From: Psychrobacter sp. JCM 18903 | Lineage (GTDB): Bacteria; Pseudomonadota; Gammaproteobacteria; Pseudomonadales; Moraxellaceae | Reading direction: 5' to 3' | DNA: 64,000 nucleotides | Assembly (NCBI RefSeq): GCF_000586475.1 | Contig: NZ_BAWJ01000012.1 | Span: 51,179-115,178, forward strand | Shown here: in pieces, positions 1-10,743 of the stretch | How the letters are laid out: every line of letters starts with the position of its first letter | How positions within the stretch are numbered: the stretch's first letter is position 1 | Translations under genes and position numbers: made by a program | The notes under the pieces: generated by a model | The model's input: only the letters and a program-made list of their open reading frames with translations | The model's database searches: none | What the model was told of the DNA's origin: nothing

Positions 1-341
1 CATGGCTCTAAAGGTGATGACACGAATACATTGACCTAGAAATATAGATGTATTTAGCTTTCACCCCAAATTTTTATAAAAAAGGGTTTTTTATTATTGG
101 GTGTTTTCTATGAGATTTCATACAATCAAAGCCGCTACCTTTATTGATGTCACTATAGTCGATTCAATTTAAAAGTAGTACAAGGCAACCGAGTGTAGAT
201 GTATATTAAATACTTCAAGCGAGGCTAACGCTGTAATGCTTTTATAGTGGAATGACTATATTGACGGCGGTATTTATAGGAATTCTTGTTAAGCAGATAA
301 GTAATCTGCCAATATGACTTTTATTATCACTACGATATTTT
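1..341. other. Left-edge region without a supported gene
   Basis: Frame 1 of the plus strand is open from base 1 to a TAG at 37-39, so the first 39 bases could be the 3' tail of a gene lying to the left. Thirteen codons are too few to judge. Around 62-101 there is an AT-rich stretch with short runs of A, G and T and a weak inverted repeat (CACCC / GGGTG), which could be a terminator for such a gene. I see nothing else convincing before the stop of the minus-strand ATPase gene at 342. Confidence 0.3.
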
Positions 342-1145
342 TCAATTATTCAACGTATCACTATCAATACGACCATCAACCAAATTAATCGTTCGATCGC
401 AAGATGCTGATAAGCGTGGATCATGAGTGACCAGCAATACTGCGCAATCACGTTCCTGATTCACTTTGCGGAACAGCTCAAACACCTCCCCTGCCGTCAC
501 GGTATCCAGATTACCTGTAGGTTCATCAGCCAATAGCAATGCCGGTTCGGTTATCAAGGCGCGTGCAATAGCGACACGCTGTTGCTGACCACCTGATAGC
601 TCGTTAGGCTTACTGTCAGCAAAGCGCTCTAACCCAACCGCTGCCAGTAGCTCGCGCGCTTTTTGGATAGCACGCTTATTTGGACGACCCCTTGTCAATG
701 TTAGCGGCATTAAGATATTGTCTAATGCGCTAAACGCTTGAATCAGATGATGAAATTGAAAGACAAAGCCAATACTACTACCACGCAAAGCGGTGCGACC
801 GGCATCATTCATAGCACTGGTCGCTTGACCCAACAGATATAGCTCACCGCTGGTTGGCTGATCTAGTAACCCTAGTACATTTAGTAAAGTGCTTTTACCT
901 GAACCAGAAGGACCAATCAGGGCAGCAAAGTCGTTATTGCTGATGGTTAAGTCAATACCGTGCAGCACCTCAATCTCATTAGGTTGACCGATGTTATAAG
1001 ACTTTTTTAGTGCCTCTAAACGCAGAACTTCGTGAGATTGACTGGACATAGGAGTTGACGTCTTATTAAAAGGATTGGCAGAAACATCTTTAAAGTCACT
1101 GTTAAAGTCATTATTAAAAGTGTCGCTAGAATCATGATTAGACAT
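342..1145 (-). CDS. ABC transporter ATP-binding protein (MacB/LolD-type)
   Basis: This is the cytoplasmic ATPase of a tripartite ABC transporter, about 267 residues. It shows Walker [10 protein letters not shown], the signature [15 protein letters not shown] and Walker [13 protein letters not shown], the last typical of the LolD/MacB/FtsE group that powers FtsX-like permeases. I chose the ATG at 1145 rather than a start 24 bases upstream because the family domain begins well after it. The gene overlaps the 3' end of the permease gene by 8 bases (permease stop 1138-1140), so the two are probably translationally coupled. It is the last gene of a minus-strand operon of adaptor, permease and ATPase. 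The N-terminal ~40 residues before the ABC domain are low-complexity and rich in N, D and S, which is unusual. Exported substrate unknown: a drug, a lipid or a lipoprotein are all possible. Confidence 0.92.
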   Translation of the reverse strand: MSNHDSSDTFNNDFNSDFKDVSANPFNKTSTPMSSQSHEVLRLEALKKSYNIGQPNEIEVLHGIDLTISNNDFAALIGPSGSGKSTLLNVLGLLDQPTSGELYLLGQATSAMNDAGRTALRGSSIGFVFQFHHLIQAFSALDNILMPLTLTRGRPNKRAIQKARELLAAVGLERFADSKPNELSGGQQQRVAIARALITEPALLLADEPTGNLDTVTAGEVFELFRKVNQERDCAVLLVTHDPRLSASCDRTINLVDGRIDSDTLNN

Positions 1146-2412
1146 AACGAATAGCCACCACTGGATCAAGTGCTGCTGCGCGCCGCGCTGGAATAGCAGC
1201 TGCTATCACACCAGTTAGCGTTGCTAACGACATAGTCACTAAGATCAGGTTTATCGATATGGGAATTGTAAATATGTCGGGCCCAAAAGTATTAAAAGAC
1301 CAGACCAATATATAACTGACACCACTACCGACAATCGAGCCTAGCAAGCCAAATATAGCCCCTTGAATTAAGAATATTCGTAGGATTTGCTGACGAGTTG
1401 CACCCATGGCTCGTAAGATACCAATCTCGCGCGTACGCTGAACCACACTGACCGACAGCACACTGGCAATACCAAAAGCCACCGAGATCGCCACAAAAAC
1501 AACAATCATATTGCTAGATAAACTTTGAGCCGTGAGACCACTCAGCAGCTGGGCGTTGGTTTGAATCCAGCTTTCTGCTTGCAGTGAGGTCAAACGACCC
1601 ACTTGTGCAGCGATTTCCTCCGCCTCAAAGATATCTTCAACCGTCAAATCAATGACTGTGATACCGCCCGGTAGGTTGAGTAATGACTGCGCTTGTTTTA
1701 GGTCTAGATACACGTAGCGCGCATCAAGCTCTCGTACGCCGAGCTCAAATATACCAGCGATATTGACTACAGCACTGTTGTTATTAAGGTTGCTACCAAG
1801 GTTGTTACTCAGATTATTACTGGGACTACTATCTTGACCCGTATCCAAACGTAATTTGCTGCCGACCTCTACACCCAAATCTTTAGCCAGTTCACTACCA
1901 ATCAATACATTATCTGCGCCCACTCGCAGCTCACCACTGATTAAGTACTCATCAAGTGGGATTATATTCTGATAGCGCGCCAAGTCAGTACCTACTAGTA
2001 TCACCGACTCTAATGCCTCACCACGCCGGACAAACCCAGGCCCAGACACGTTTGGCGATACAGCAGTTAACAAGGGCAGTTGATCCAGCGTATCAGTGAT
2101 TTGCTGCCAATTATTAATAGAACGTAGCCGCTGTGGACGCTTGTCTTCTTGTATCAGTTGCAGCGTATCCTCAGCAGACGGCGCTATTAGGTTGACTTCG
2201 TCTGGCGCTACTAAGCGAATATGTGCCTGACTGCCGAGGGTGCTTTCAATAAGGTTGGTCTGCAATCCTTGAATGAGTGCGGTGATAAATATAATAACGG
2301 CAACACCTATCGCCACTCCCAGAGTAATCATCAACGACTGTACTCGTCCCTCACGCAAAAAACTAATGGCGATATTGGCATCAATCCATAGTCTACCGAA
2401 AAAAGCCGTCAA
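1138..2412 (-). CDS. ABC transporter permease, FtsX/MacB-like
   Basis: This is an inner-membrane permease of 424 residues with the MacB/LolC topology: one N-terminal transmembrane segment (about residues 25-50), a long periplasmic domain, and three C-terminal segments forming an FtsX domain (about 300-420). The start appears to be a TTG at 2412 that overlaps the stop of the adaptor gene (TGA at 2409-2411), with GGAG about 9 bases upstream. A start at a later ATG would remove residues just before the first membrane helix. The periplasmic domain contains an asparagine/serine-rich insertion near residues 195-213. It lies between the adaptor and ATPase genes and should form a mechanotransmission-type exporter with them, acting on periplasmic or membrane substrates. 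The substrate cannot be told from the sequence. Confidence 0.88.
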   Translation of the reverse strand: MTAFFGRLWIDANIAISFLREGRVQSLMITLGVAIGVAVIIFITALIQGLQTNLIESTLGSQAHIRLVAPDEVNLIAPSAEDTLQLIQEDKRPQRLRSINNWQQITDTLDQLPLLTAVSPNVSGPGFVRRGEALESVILVGTDLARYQNIIPLDEYLISGELRVGADNVLIGSELAKDLGVEVGSKLRLDTGQDSSPSNNLSNNLGSNLNNNSAVVNIAGIFELGVRELDARYVYLDLKQAQSLLNLPGGITVIDLTVEDIFEAEEIAAQVGRLTSLQAESWIQTNAQLLSGLTAQSLSSNMIVVFVAISVAFGIASVLSVSVVQRTREIGILRAMGATRQQILRIFLIQGAIFGLLGSIVGSGVSYILVWSFNTFGPDIFTIPISINLILVTMSLATLTGVIAAAIPARRAAALDPVVAIRYV

Positions 2413-3650
2413 TTGACTGTCTCCGCTGCTTGGCTCTTATCACTTGCCGTTGTTATCTTGTCAGCATCAAGAGCGGCAAAAGGTGCTGCTTGAAGCGCAG
2501 TTCTCACTCTTTTTCCATCAGCCAGTGAGACTGTCGCATCAACCAATATCTCATCACCTGCGCTCAGTCCTGAGAGCACCTCTGATGCTGATAGCCCGCG
2601 TAACCCTAATTTCACTACTTGACGTTGTGTTTTACCATCACGCAATAATAATACTTCGGCGCTGTCTTCTTTAACATTGGCTAGTGCATCATTAGGAATG
2701 ACTAAGGCTTTTGCGCGTTGATCCGTTTCGATATTCACTGATACCGTCATATCTTGACGCAAAAAATCAGGTACAGGATCGACGGACAATCTCACCTCTA
2801 CCGTACCGCGTTGCGGATCTATACTTGGTGCAATGAAACTAATACGTACGGGGAACGGTTTATCCGGATAGGCATCAGCAATAGCGACAGCTGGTTGCTG
2901 CAAAGCCAATCGAGATAAATTACGTTCATCAAGCGGTACTCTTATTTCAGTTTTACCATCGAGGGCAATAGTAAACAAGCTTTGACCTGGCTGTACCAAA
3001 TCGCCTACCTCGATATTACGGGTCAGAATAGTACCTGATACTTTGCTACGTACTTGCGCTTTGTTGAGCTGAGCCTGCAATGCTGCGATACGAGCACGTA
3101 ATAAATCTTCTTCAACACCACCAGAGGAGAGTGCATTCGCTCTCAGGCGTGCATTTTCAAGGTTATTGCGTGCTTGGGCTTGGGCTTGAATCGCCTGCTC
3201 CATTTCCTCATCAGAGATGGCCGAGATAGCAGCCAATTCGCGCCTACGCTCGACATTACGGTCAGCTTGCGCCAACGCTACTTCGGCATTGGTCAAGTCC
3301 ACCACTGCTTGTGGACGAGTGCTACTAATCAATTCCGCCAACTCGGCTTCTGCTTGCCGCACTTGGGCTGCAACGTCATCGGAGCTTAGTACCAACAACA
3401 AATCTCCTGCAGCGACTTGTTCGCCTTCTGCTACCCGTCGTTCTAATACGACACCTGATATCTCGCTACCAATGTCAGTATTTGATACGGCAACGACCCG
3501 TCCAGTCGCTACGACCGTCTGCACCAAAGGCATCGAAGATATTCTATAGCTTGGTAATAGTGGTCCTTGCCACCAGCGAAAGGCAAAAAATCCCGCAATA
3601 ATGATGAGCAGTAGTGCGCTAACAATCAGTTTATAAGGAATAGCGCGCAA
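2409..3650 (-). CDS. Membrane-fusion/periplasmic adaptor protein (HlyD/MacA-like)
   Basis: The protein has 413 residues with an N-terminal signal anchor (about 7-27). A biotinyl-lipoyl-like half-motif follows, then an alpha-helical hairpin rich in A, Q and E (about 95-200), a second lipoyl half and beta-barrel domains. This is the standard order for adaptors of MacAB-type and DevBCA-type exporters. The start is a TTG at 3650 with GGGAG 8 bases upstream; no good ATG lies nearby. It is the first gene of the three-gene operon and overlaps the permease start. It should bridge the inner-membrane permease to an outer-membrane channel such as TolC. No outer-membrane factor gene is adjacent, so the channel is presumably encoded elsewhere. 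Confidence 0.9.
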   Translation of the reverse strand: MRAIPYKLIVSALLLIIIAGFFAFRWWQGPLLPSYRISSMPLVQTVVATGRVVAVSNTDIGSEISGVVLERRVAEGEQVAAGDLLLVLSSDDVAAQVRQAEAELAELISSTRPQAVVDLTNAEVALAQADRNVERRRELAAISAISDEEMEQAIQAQAQARNNLENARLRANALSSGGVEEDLLRARIAALQAQLNKAQVRSKVSGTILTRNIEVGDLVQPGQSLFTIALDGKTEIRVPLDERNLSRLALQQPAVAIADAYPDKPFPVRISFIAPSIDPQRGTVEVRLSVDPVPDFLRQDMTVSVNIETDQRAKALVIPNDALANVKEDSAEVLLLRDGKTQRQVVKLGLRGLSASEVLSGLSAGDEILVDATVSLADGKRVRTALQAAPFAALDADKITTASDKSQAAETVN

Positions 3651-3838
3651 TGAGTTTCTCCCGTTCAGAACAAATACCTAGTGGTTTACAGTTTCTACTA
3701 AATCCAATCGTTATGCGAGTTTACTGCAACATTTTTTAGGTTTAAAATCATTTATTAACTGAAAATCATCCTGTTAGTATGGTTATATTTTGCATGGTTA
3801 TATTAAGAGCATTTGCTTCTCTACAATAGTTAAGATGT

Positions 3839-3882
3839 AAAAAACCTTCATGCTATTATTTATATAGCATGAAGGGTTTTTT
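3839..3882 (-). terminator. Rho-independent terminator after the haem ABC operon
   Basis: A 16-bp stem (3841-3856 with 3864-3880, one bulged G) closes a 7-base loop. On the minus strand it is followed by a run of T (A at 3839-3844 on the plus strand). It lies downstream of the ATPase gene ending at 3981. The plus-strand side also ends in T, so it may work in both directions. Confidence 0.85.
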
Positions 3883-3980
3883 ATTACCGAATAAATCAGT
3901 GCGATAGATACAGATTAAAAAGCCAAGTTAATCATCAAATACCTATCGTAAAGTCAAAATAATAACTCAAGTGCTCAGAA

Positions 3981-4792
3981 TCATACAAACACCAAACCAT
4001 CTTCAGTTTGATGCACCTTAATATCAACATCATAAACATCGCTTAATTGCGGGCGTGTCATCACTTCACTGGGCGTTCCTTGTGCAACAATTTGTCCACC
4101 GCTTAATAGCACCACTTCATCAGTATAGCGATGCGCATGGGTCAAATCATGCAACACAACCAAGATACTTTTGCGCTGCTGTCGTACCAAATTATGCAAA
4201 TAATGCAGTAAAAAACGCTGATGGCGGATATCGAGATGATTGGTCGGTTCATCAAACATCATGATTTTAGTATCTTGCATTAGCGCCCTTACGATAGCCA
4301 AGCGCTGCTTTTCACCGCCTGATAAGGTTTGCACGCGGGCACTGACCAAACTTGATAACTCAAAGTCTTGTAGTAAACGTTGCGCGCGCTCAACATGATG
4401 GCTATTTGGGCGCTGATACCATGCAAGATTTGGCGAGACTCCTAACAGCGCATAATCCAGTACCGTTAACGGCAGCTCAAAACGCTCATGTTGTCCAACC
4501 CAAGCGAAATGTGACCATCCGTTTTAAGCGCGGTTCCTGTGTGTTGACCTAAAACCGTATGCAGCAACGTACTTTTACCCGCGCCATTTGGTCCGATAAA
4601 TGCGACCAACTTTTGACTTGGTACGGTTAGTTTGTCTATCTTTAACAATGTTTTATGACCATGCGAGATATGAATATCTTGCATCGACAACAGCTCGCCT
4701 GCATCACTACTCTTGATATCACTACTATTTATACGACTGTCTAGACTCGCTGGTGATGTCTTTGATATAGCCGTAAAAAATGAATGAAACAT
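3981..4792 (-). CDS. hmuV: Haem/iron ABC transporter ATP-binding protein (frame broken)
   Basis: This is the cytoplasmic ATPase of an iron-chelate or haem importer. The first part (4792 to about 4510) carries Walker A GPNGAGKST. The second part (frame open from about 4510 to 3981) carries QTLSGGEKQRLAIVRAL, Walker B IMMFDEPTNHLD and the switch histidine region VVLHDLTHA. The two parts lie in different frames joined near 4505-4520; adding one base gives a continuous protein of about 270 residues, the usual length. The ATG at 4792 is preferred over an upstream TTG because GGAGAG lies 8 bases before it. It is the last gene of the operon hmuS-hmuT-hmuU-hmuV. The break is probably a deletion error, since the flanking genes show the same kind of defect. 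The substrate is inferred as haem from the HemS-like protein upstream. Confidence 0.85.
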
Positions 4793-4807
4793 AAATACTC
4801 TCTCCAA

Positions 4808-5805
4808 TTAGCGGCGGCTACTACGCACAAACAGCCAAATAAAGAATGGACCGCCAAGCAACGCTAAAACGATGCCAACGGGCACATCCACTGGATAAGC
4901 AACATGCCGCGCAGCGCCATCAATGACGAGTAATAATATCGCCCCAAGCCAGCCAGACCAAATCATGAGACGCATACGTCCGCCGCCAAACAGAATAGCC
5001 AGCAGGTTTGGCACCATCATGCCAATAAAACCAATGACGCCTGCCAGAGACACCGCTGCCCCTGTCAGTAATGCCGAGGCAATCACGACCAAACAACGAA
5101 CCATACCCACTTTGATACCCAAGGACTTAGCGGCTGCCTCACCAAGCATCAGCCGTCCAACTGGCGACCTAATGGCAATAAAATCGCTAAGCCTAAAACC
5201 ATAGAAATAATTGAATATCGCAGCGGTACAAAGCCCGCTTCTGCCATACTGCCTGACAGCCAATTGGTCGCGGAACGCAGCACCATGTCATCAGACATGA
5301 ATAAAATCAGGCTGACCACCGCGGCACAAAAAGCACTGATGACAAACCCCAATATCAGCAAGCCCATCTGCCCACCGCCCAAAAATCGATGACAAGCGAG
5401 AATAAATAAACAGACCAATACGCTTCCGGTAAACGCAGCAAGCGGTATCCCAATGCCCCCAAACCCCAATGCCAGAACCAAAACAACACCAAGCGCTGCG
5501 CCACCTGACGTACCGATTAAGCTAGGGTCCGCTAAAGGATTCTCAAATAAAGCCTGTAATGCTGCACCACTAACTGACAACGCCATACCAACCAGTAATG
5601 CCGTCACCACACGCGGATAACGCAGCTGCCAGATGGTGTCATCAAGATGATTGGGAATTGACCATTCGCCAAAGCCAATACCAAGCGCCAACCAAATTAG
5701 CAACAAAGATATGACTGCGGCTGTAATATAGTAGATGCTAAGTTTGTGTTTTCCAGTTTGTATAGGGATAGAAGCAGAAATCATATTTGCCATGTGAGAT
5801 GTCAT
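4808..5805 (-). CDS. hmuU: Haem/iron ABC transporter permease, FecCD family (frame broken)
   Basis: This is a polytopic inner-membrane permease of the BtuC/FecCD family. The first part (5805 to about 5153) ends in a run reading LPLGRQLDG. The second begins with LMLGEAAAKSLGIKVG, the conserved cytoplasmic loop that contacts the ATPase, followed by the GFIGMMVPN motif. The two join at about 5152-5154, where GGACGGCTG needs one more base, best explained as a shortened G or C run. The corrected length is about 332 residues, normal for the family. The gene sits 15 bases upstream of the ATPase start and 35 bases downstream of the binding protein stop, so it belongs to the operon. It should pass haem or an iron chelate from the periplasmic binding protein into the cytoplasm. 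Confidence 0.87.
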
Positions 5806-5840
5806 TTTGTTGAATATAAGATAAATTATTTTTACTTAGG

Positions 5841-6698
5841 CTATTTTGCTACAGCGTTCAGCTTTTTTAAGACGTCAGGCGAATGCAAGCCGTAACGCAG
5901 AAAATCATCAGCTGGCCAAAAGTGTACGCCGCCCTTCTTGCCTGCGACACTTGCTGCAATCTCTGGACGTTTACTAAATTTACTGACCCCGCCAACCACT
6001 GCCTGATTATGATCGGCAATAATAATCACATCGGGCTTGGCTGCCAGCCAGCCTTCACGTGACATGGGTTTTAACCCAGATACATTGGCAGCATTTATCC
6101 CACCCGCACGGCGAATCAACTCATCCCCTACCGTACCCTTACCTGCAACGATACGACCATCGTAACTTAATAAATAACGCTTACCCGTCTTTGCCATTGG
6201 ACTCATCCCTGTATTCCAACGCTTCGCAAGCTGCGACCCTTCAGATTTTTTATCCACGTAACTGCCAATTGTTTTAATACTATTGGCAAAGGTATTTACT
6301 TCTTCTTTAGGCGCGACATTGATGGCTTTAACTTTTAAGCCGTTTAAGCGCTGATAAATACTCGCAGGCTGCACCATATAACTGCCGAGCACCAAATCAG
6401 GCTTGACCGACAACACTGACTCGGCGGTGATATTACGGTGCATACCCACGGCTGGCACGCTCTTTAACGCTGGATTATGATTGGTTGCATCTTTACCAAC
6501 CAATTTATCGGTCGCTCCTAGTGCCACCACGACGTCTGCAACATCGGGACTCATCGCGACAATACGCTCATAAGCTTGGGCAGAAAGTGAGGGCACGGCA
6601 AATGCGCCAATAATGGCAGCAGTACTGATAGCCCGACTCATCAATTTTTTATTTATCACTGAATGAGTGATTACTGTTTTTGATAATGCAGAAGACAT
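5841..6698 (-). CDS. hmuT: Periplasmic haem/iron-chelate binding protein
   Basis: This is a class III (TroA/BtuF-fold) substrate-binding protein of about 285 residues. It has a signal peptide ending near SLSAQA and a mature start YERIVAMSPDVADVVVALG, which is the typical first beta strand of HmuT/BtuF proteins; the long backbone helix follows in the middle. I chose the ATG at 6698 with AGGA about 8 bases upstream; the frame is open further upstream but that extension is not signal-like. It is the second gene of the minus-strand operon, 150 bases after the hemS-like gene. It delivers ligand to the FecCD permease. Haem as ligand is inferred from the neighbouring haem-utilisation gene; a siderophore ligand is the alternative. 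Confidence 0.87.
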   Translation of the reverse strand: MSSALSKTVITHSVINKKLMSRAISTAAIIGAFAVPSLSAQAYERIVAMSPDVADVVVALGATDKLVGKDATNHNPALKSVPAVGMHRNITAESVLSVKPDLVLGSYMVQPASIYQRLNGLKVKAINVAPKEEVNTFANSIKTIGSYVDKKSEGSQLAKRWNTGMSPMAKTGKRYLLSYDGRIVAGKGTVGDELIRRAGGINAANVSGLKPMSREGWLAAKPDVIIIADHNQAVVGGVSKFSKRPEIAASVAGKKGGVHFWPADDFLRYGLHSPDVLKKLNAVAK

Positions 6699-6848
6699 AA
6701 GCATTCCTAATTTGCTAACGTAAAAAATGACACTATTAACAGAACCATTAACGTGTATGAAGCATCCCAAATAACTCACACAACAGCTATGACTTATCCG
6801 TTATGTGAGTGTCAATATTGCAAAATTTGCTGATTTTTTATGACGGGT

Positions 6849-7981
6849 TTACACGCTCTCTTCTTCAGCCATTGCAACTGCTGCTAAGGCTTCTGCATAT
6901 GGATGCGCTTCGATGACCTTTGATACAATTTGCTGCCATGCTTCAAGCTCAGGCGTGCCTTCAATACGCTGACCGAACACACTAAAGATACTGACGCCGT
7001 GATCATCAAACCTTCGATACAAGTCACGATACCGTCTTTGGTTGGACGCTTAACGCTCCACAGTTGCGCCAATGCTTTGTCTTTTAAATGCAGCGTAAAG
7101 TCATTATGGTCTTTATCTAAAATATTGAACCAATCGCCCATGCGCTTGAGCGTCTGCACGGTGCCAGTCTGAATCTGCACGAGTCCGCTATTACCAACAA
7201 ATATCATAATCGGGCATTTGGCATCCCGCGCTTGCTCAAATACCGCTTCGACCGCGCTAATATCAAGCTGCTGCGTCATCTGCTCTGGTGCTTGATGGTA
7301 GCTACTAGCACGATCGATATCGAGATTTTTTAATAATGAGTGGAATTGATGCACGTCTGTCATCGCCTGCCAGCCTTGTTGTAACTGCGTACGCTCCTCT
7401 TCACTTAATGCCTTGTAACGCCAGTCATTCAGTGGTTCTTGTGCCTCTAACGTCAGCGTCTCATTATTCACCGTTTGCTGCTGCTCCTGTATCATCGCTT
7501 GCCAACGCGCAATAGTTTCAGCGCTTAACTCTCGTAGATACACTTTATCGATAGCAGCACCTTGGGCGTTATAAAACTGAATACTATAAGAGGGTTTATC
7601 CGCGCGGCTGGTATCCGTTACCGCCAGCATATGCTGCCATTGCCACATAAAGAATCGCAAATCTAGACCACCCACATTGAGTGCCAATCCCATCTTTTCG
7701 CCAAGCTTAAGATTGTGATATGGCGCGGTTTTTTCATGCACGGCCAACTCGTTTCTGACGATGCTTTCCATGTCACCAAAGTTCTCAAATTGCTGTAATA
7801 CAGCTTTGCACTGATCACCCATATACTGACTATAAGGGGATGCTAACATCAGCTCAAATTCGCTGACACCTAGCGCAGCCGCTCCTTCTGTGGGAAATAG
7901 CATCGGTGTTTTTGCTTTTAATGCTTGGTACTGTTGCCACAGCTCAGTATTTTTTTTGGTTAACGATAGCGGTTGACTCAT
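6849..7981 (-). CDS. hmuS: Haemin-degrading/haem-utilisation protein, HemS/HmuS family (frame broken)
   Basis: This is a cytoplasmic HemS/ChuS-type protein with two repeated haem-binding halves. The main frame runs from 7981 to about 7008. There the sequence reading IVTCIEG shifts frame, and the family ending (F D D H G V S I F S V F G Q R I E G) continues in another frame to a TAA at 6849-6851. Adding one T to the run at 7008-7010 restores a protein of about 377 residues. I chose the ATG at 7981 because GGAG lies 7 bases upstream; an ATG 12 bases earlier has no such site. The protein should bind imported haem and release iron or pass haem on. It is the first gene of the operon and lies opposite the TonB receptor, with Fur-box-like sites between them. 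Confidence 0.87.
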
Positions 7982-8255
7982 GATGGTCTCCATAAAATGA
8001 ATAGCAGTAAAAAAGCCAATGATCTTGGCTATGTAGTATTGAGATATGAATATCTTCAGAAAATAGCAGCGACGATGACTATGATTGATATTTGATAAAA
8101 ATAATGCCTGCTGTACTACAATGCTTGCAATGATGCAGCAAGGATGTATTTATCAAACAGACTTTTAGCAATTATCGCTTTTAATTCATCATTTATAATT
8201 TTGTCTCTAGGCTTCGGACGAAATCATTATGGCAACATTTTCTCACTTTGTAAAT

Positions 8256-8298
8256 AATAATAATTATCATTTACATCTTGATAATTATTATCGTTTGA
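8256..8298. promoter_or_regulatory. Two Fur-box-like palindromes between hmuS and the TonB receptor
   Basis: Two 19-base stretches (8256-8274 and 8280-8298) match the Fur consensus GATAATGATAATCATTATC at about 14 and 13 positions. They lie in the 465-base divergent intergenic region 7982-8446, which holds no gene. They could repress both the hmuS operon and the receptor gene when iron is plentiful. Binding is inferred from the motif only. Confidence 0.65.
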
Positions 8299-8461
8299 AA
8301 TACTATATCTGGGCTTTGTTACTTAATCTAGTGAATCAAGTAACCAAACCTTTAATAATTAATACTATGAAAAGGTCGCTTTAGATCACTCTTTTTGTAG
8401 CAAAAGGTCTTTAAGTAACACGACTTTCTTACTCTCTCTTTTTACGATGGCTGTTTTATTT

Positions 8462-10641
8462 ATGTCAATTTTAGCGTTTAATTTATCGTTGACTCATACG
8501 GGACTAAACACCCATCCTTCACCGCTGCGTCGTAGCCCACTAGCCATAAGTGTGGCATTAGCATTGTTTGCATTCACGTCAGTTTCAGCCCAAGCAGCGC
8601 CAATTTTGCAGAGACGAATGGTGATATGCCCGACGATGCAGCCATGCCGAGCACACGTTTAGACCCTATAGTGGTAACGGCGACTCGCTCTGAGCGCGCT
8701 TTAAGTGATGCGCCAGTTGCCCTGCAAGTACTCAGTCGCCAGCAGCTCGATGACAACCATGCGCATACTTTAAAAGAAGCGCTAGCCTTGTTGCCCAATG
8801 TTTACTTACGTGAAGTCCACGGCAAGACAGGTTACGAAGTCAGCATGCAAGGCTTCACAGGTGATCAAGTATTGGTGTTGATTGATGGTTTACCGATCAC
8901 AGCCAGCACTGGCTCGACAGTAAACTTGAATCAATATATGAATATGGATATCGAACAAATAGAAGTGGTGCAAGGAGCGGCGTCAGCGCAGTTTGGTAGC
9001 GCGGCGATGGGTGGCGTCATTAATATCATCACCAAACCCATTGGCGCGGCAACAGGACATATCACCACCGAGATTGCCAGCAATGGTCGGCAAAATCCAT
9101 CTGGTAAAAAGTTAGATTCTAACAAACGCTATGTAGAAGCCAGCGTGGAAGGGGCATTAGATAAAAACCAGCGCTTTCATGCGCGTCTATCAGGCTCGTA
9201 TCTGGATAATAATGGGCTAAGCTTAGACCATGAAGCATGGCCCAGATTAAAAGATGCCAGTGAGCAATCACAAATCAGTGCCCGATTTAGCTACCGCCCG
9301 GACGGTAAAGGCATATCAGACAATGACGATAGTAGCAACGATAGCCGAATGGTCAAAAATGCTCAGTATTGGCTAGAGGCCAGCCACTATAAAGAAGACG
9401 ATATCAGCCGTTTTAATTACTATGTCGCGCCGCGCTATTTGGCACAGCAAAGAGATGAGCAAATCACCAAGCAGCGCTTTAGTATCGGGGCGCGCGCTGA
9501 TATCGCGCCGCATGTCGATGATCGCAGCAGGACTTATCGATTGTCCGCTCAAGCGCTGCATGAGGAATATCAAAGCGAATCCAATACTAAAACACAGCAA
9601 GCCATCACTAGTGCCCGTGATACAGAGATTAGTACGACGTTGGCGCAAGCCCAGCTCGACTTACCTGAGCTATTGCTATCCGATAAGCACCTTCATCTTA
9701 TCCAAGTCGGCGGTCAGGTTCAGCAAGACAAGTTAAGCCAAACGAAAAACCAAGTCAGCGAGCTTATCAGCGATGACGTCAGCCGTGATGTCGGTGAGCT
9801 GTATCTACAAGATGATTGGCTGATCGGCGATAACTGGGAAGTATTGAGCGGTATTCGCTATCAAAACGATGAAGACTTTGGTGGTCATACGGCGCCAAAA
9901 ATATCACTTAAATACAACCATTTGGATGCCAGCGGTCGTGACCATGTCTTTCGTAGCAGTATTGGCGGTGGTTATCGCGTGCCCAATCTAAAAGAACGCT
10001 ACTACGTCTTTGACCATAGCAATTTAGGTTATAAAGTCATGGGCAATCCTGACTTGCAGCCTGAAACCTCAACCAGTTACCAGATCGGCTATCAAGGTCA
10101 ACTGAGCGACACCGTGAATTTGACGGTCAATGGTTTTTATAACGAGATAGATGACCTGATCCAAACCGATGAAGACAACGCTACCTTCGACGGTAACATC
10201 GCCATTTATAAATATATGAACGTTGATAGCGCCAAAACTTATGGCGGCGATATTGGCCTTGACTGGCAAGTGGACGAGCGCGCCAAACTGCAAGCTAGCT
10301 ATGCTTATTTAAAAACGCATAACAATGTGACGGATACCGAACTGACCTATAAGCCCAATCACAAAGCGATGCTAGCACTAGATTATCAGCTTAATGACAA
10401 ATTACAGCTAATCCCGCGCCTCAATTATGAATCCAAACAGCTGATTAGTACCAGCGAGCAAGCGTATTCACCGTCTTGGTGGACACTCGATAGCAAGCTC
10501 AATTATGACGCAACTGCAAACTTGAGCTTGTATGCAGCGATTAATAATATCTTTGATGTGCAGCGTGATGTCACCGATACCAGTGACTACCGTCCCATTG
10601 ATAATCGTGAGTGGTTACTTGGCGCCAGCTACCATTGGTAA
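8462..10641 (+). CDS. TonB-dependent outer-membrane receptor, probably haem (frame broken)
   Basis: This is an outer-membrane beta-barrel receptor. An N-terminal signal peptide ending in FTSVSAQA (8462-8600) lies in one frame. The mature protein, with TonB-box-like region PIVVTATRS, a plug domain (residues about 60-190 with VLIDGLPI and FGSAAMGGVINIITK) and a barrel ending in a terminal aromatic residue (YHW), lies in another. The join is near 8602-8606, where one added C restores a protein of about 726 residues. The exact start is uncertain: an ATG at 8447 is also in frame and neither has a clear ribosome site. The gene is divergent from the hmuS-T-U-V operon and is followed by an HmuY-like lipoprotein, so haem or haemoprotein is the likely ligand. 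The plug also resembles BtuB/CirA-type receptors. Confidence 0.85.
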
Positions 10642-10743
10642 GCCTTTAATTCACAATCATTCTAAAGCAAGTGTATTTGTACCGCTATTTTTACCCTTAT
10701 TTTGTACCCTCTATCTGAAACCACAACCATCAAGGAAGCTGAT

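Noticed and set aside
3217..3549. Plus-strand frame of 110 codons opposite the adaptor gene
   Set aside because: It is the antisense shadow of a well-supported minus-strand gene and has no domain or ribosome site.
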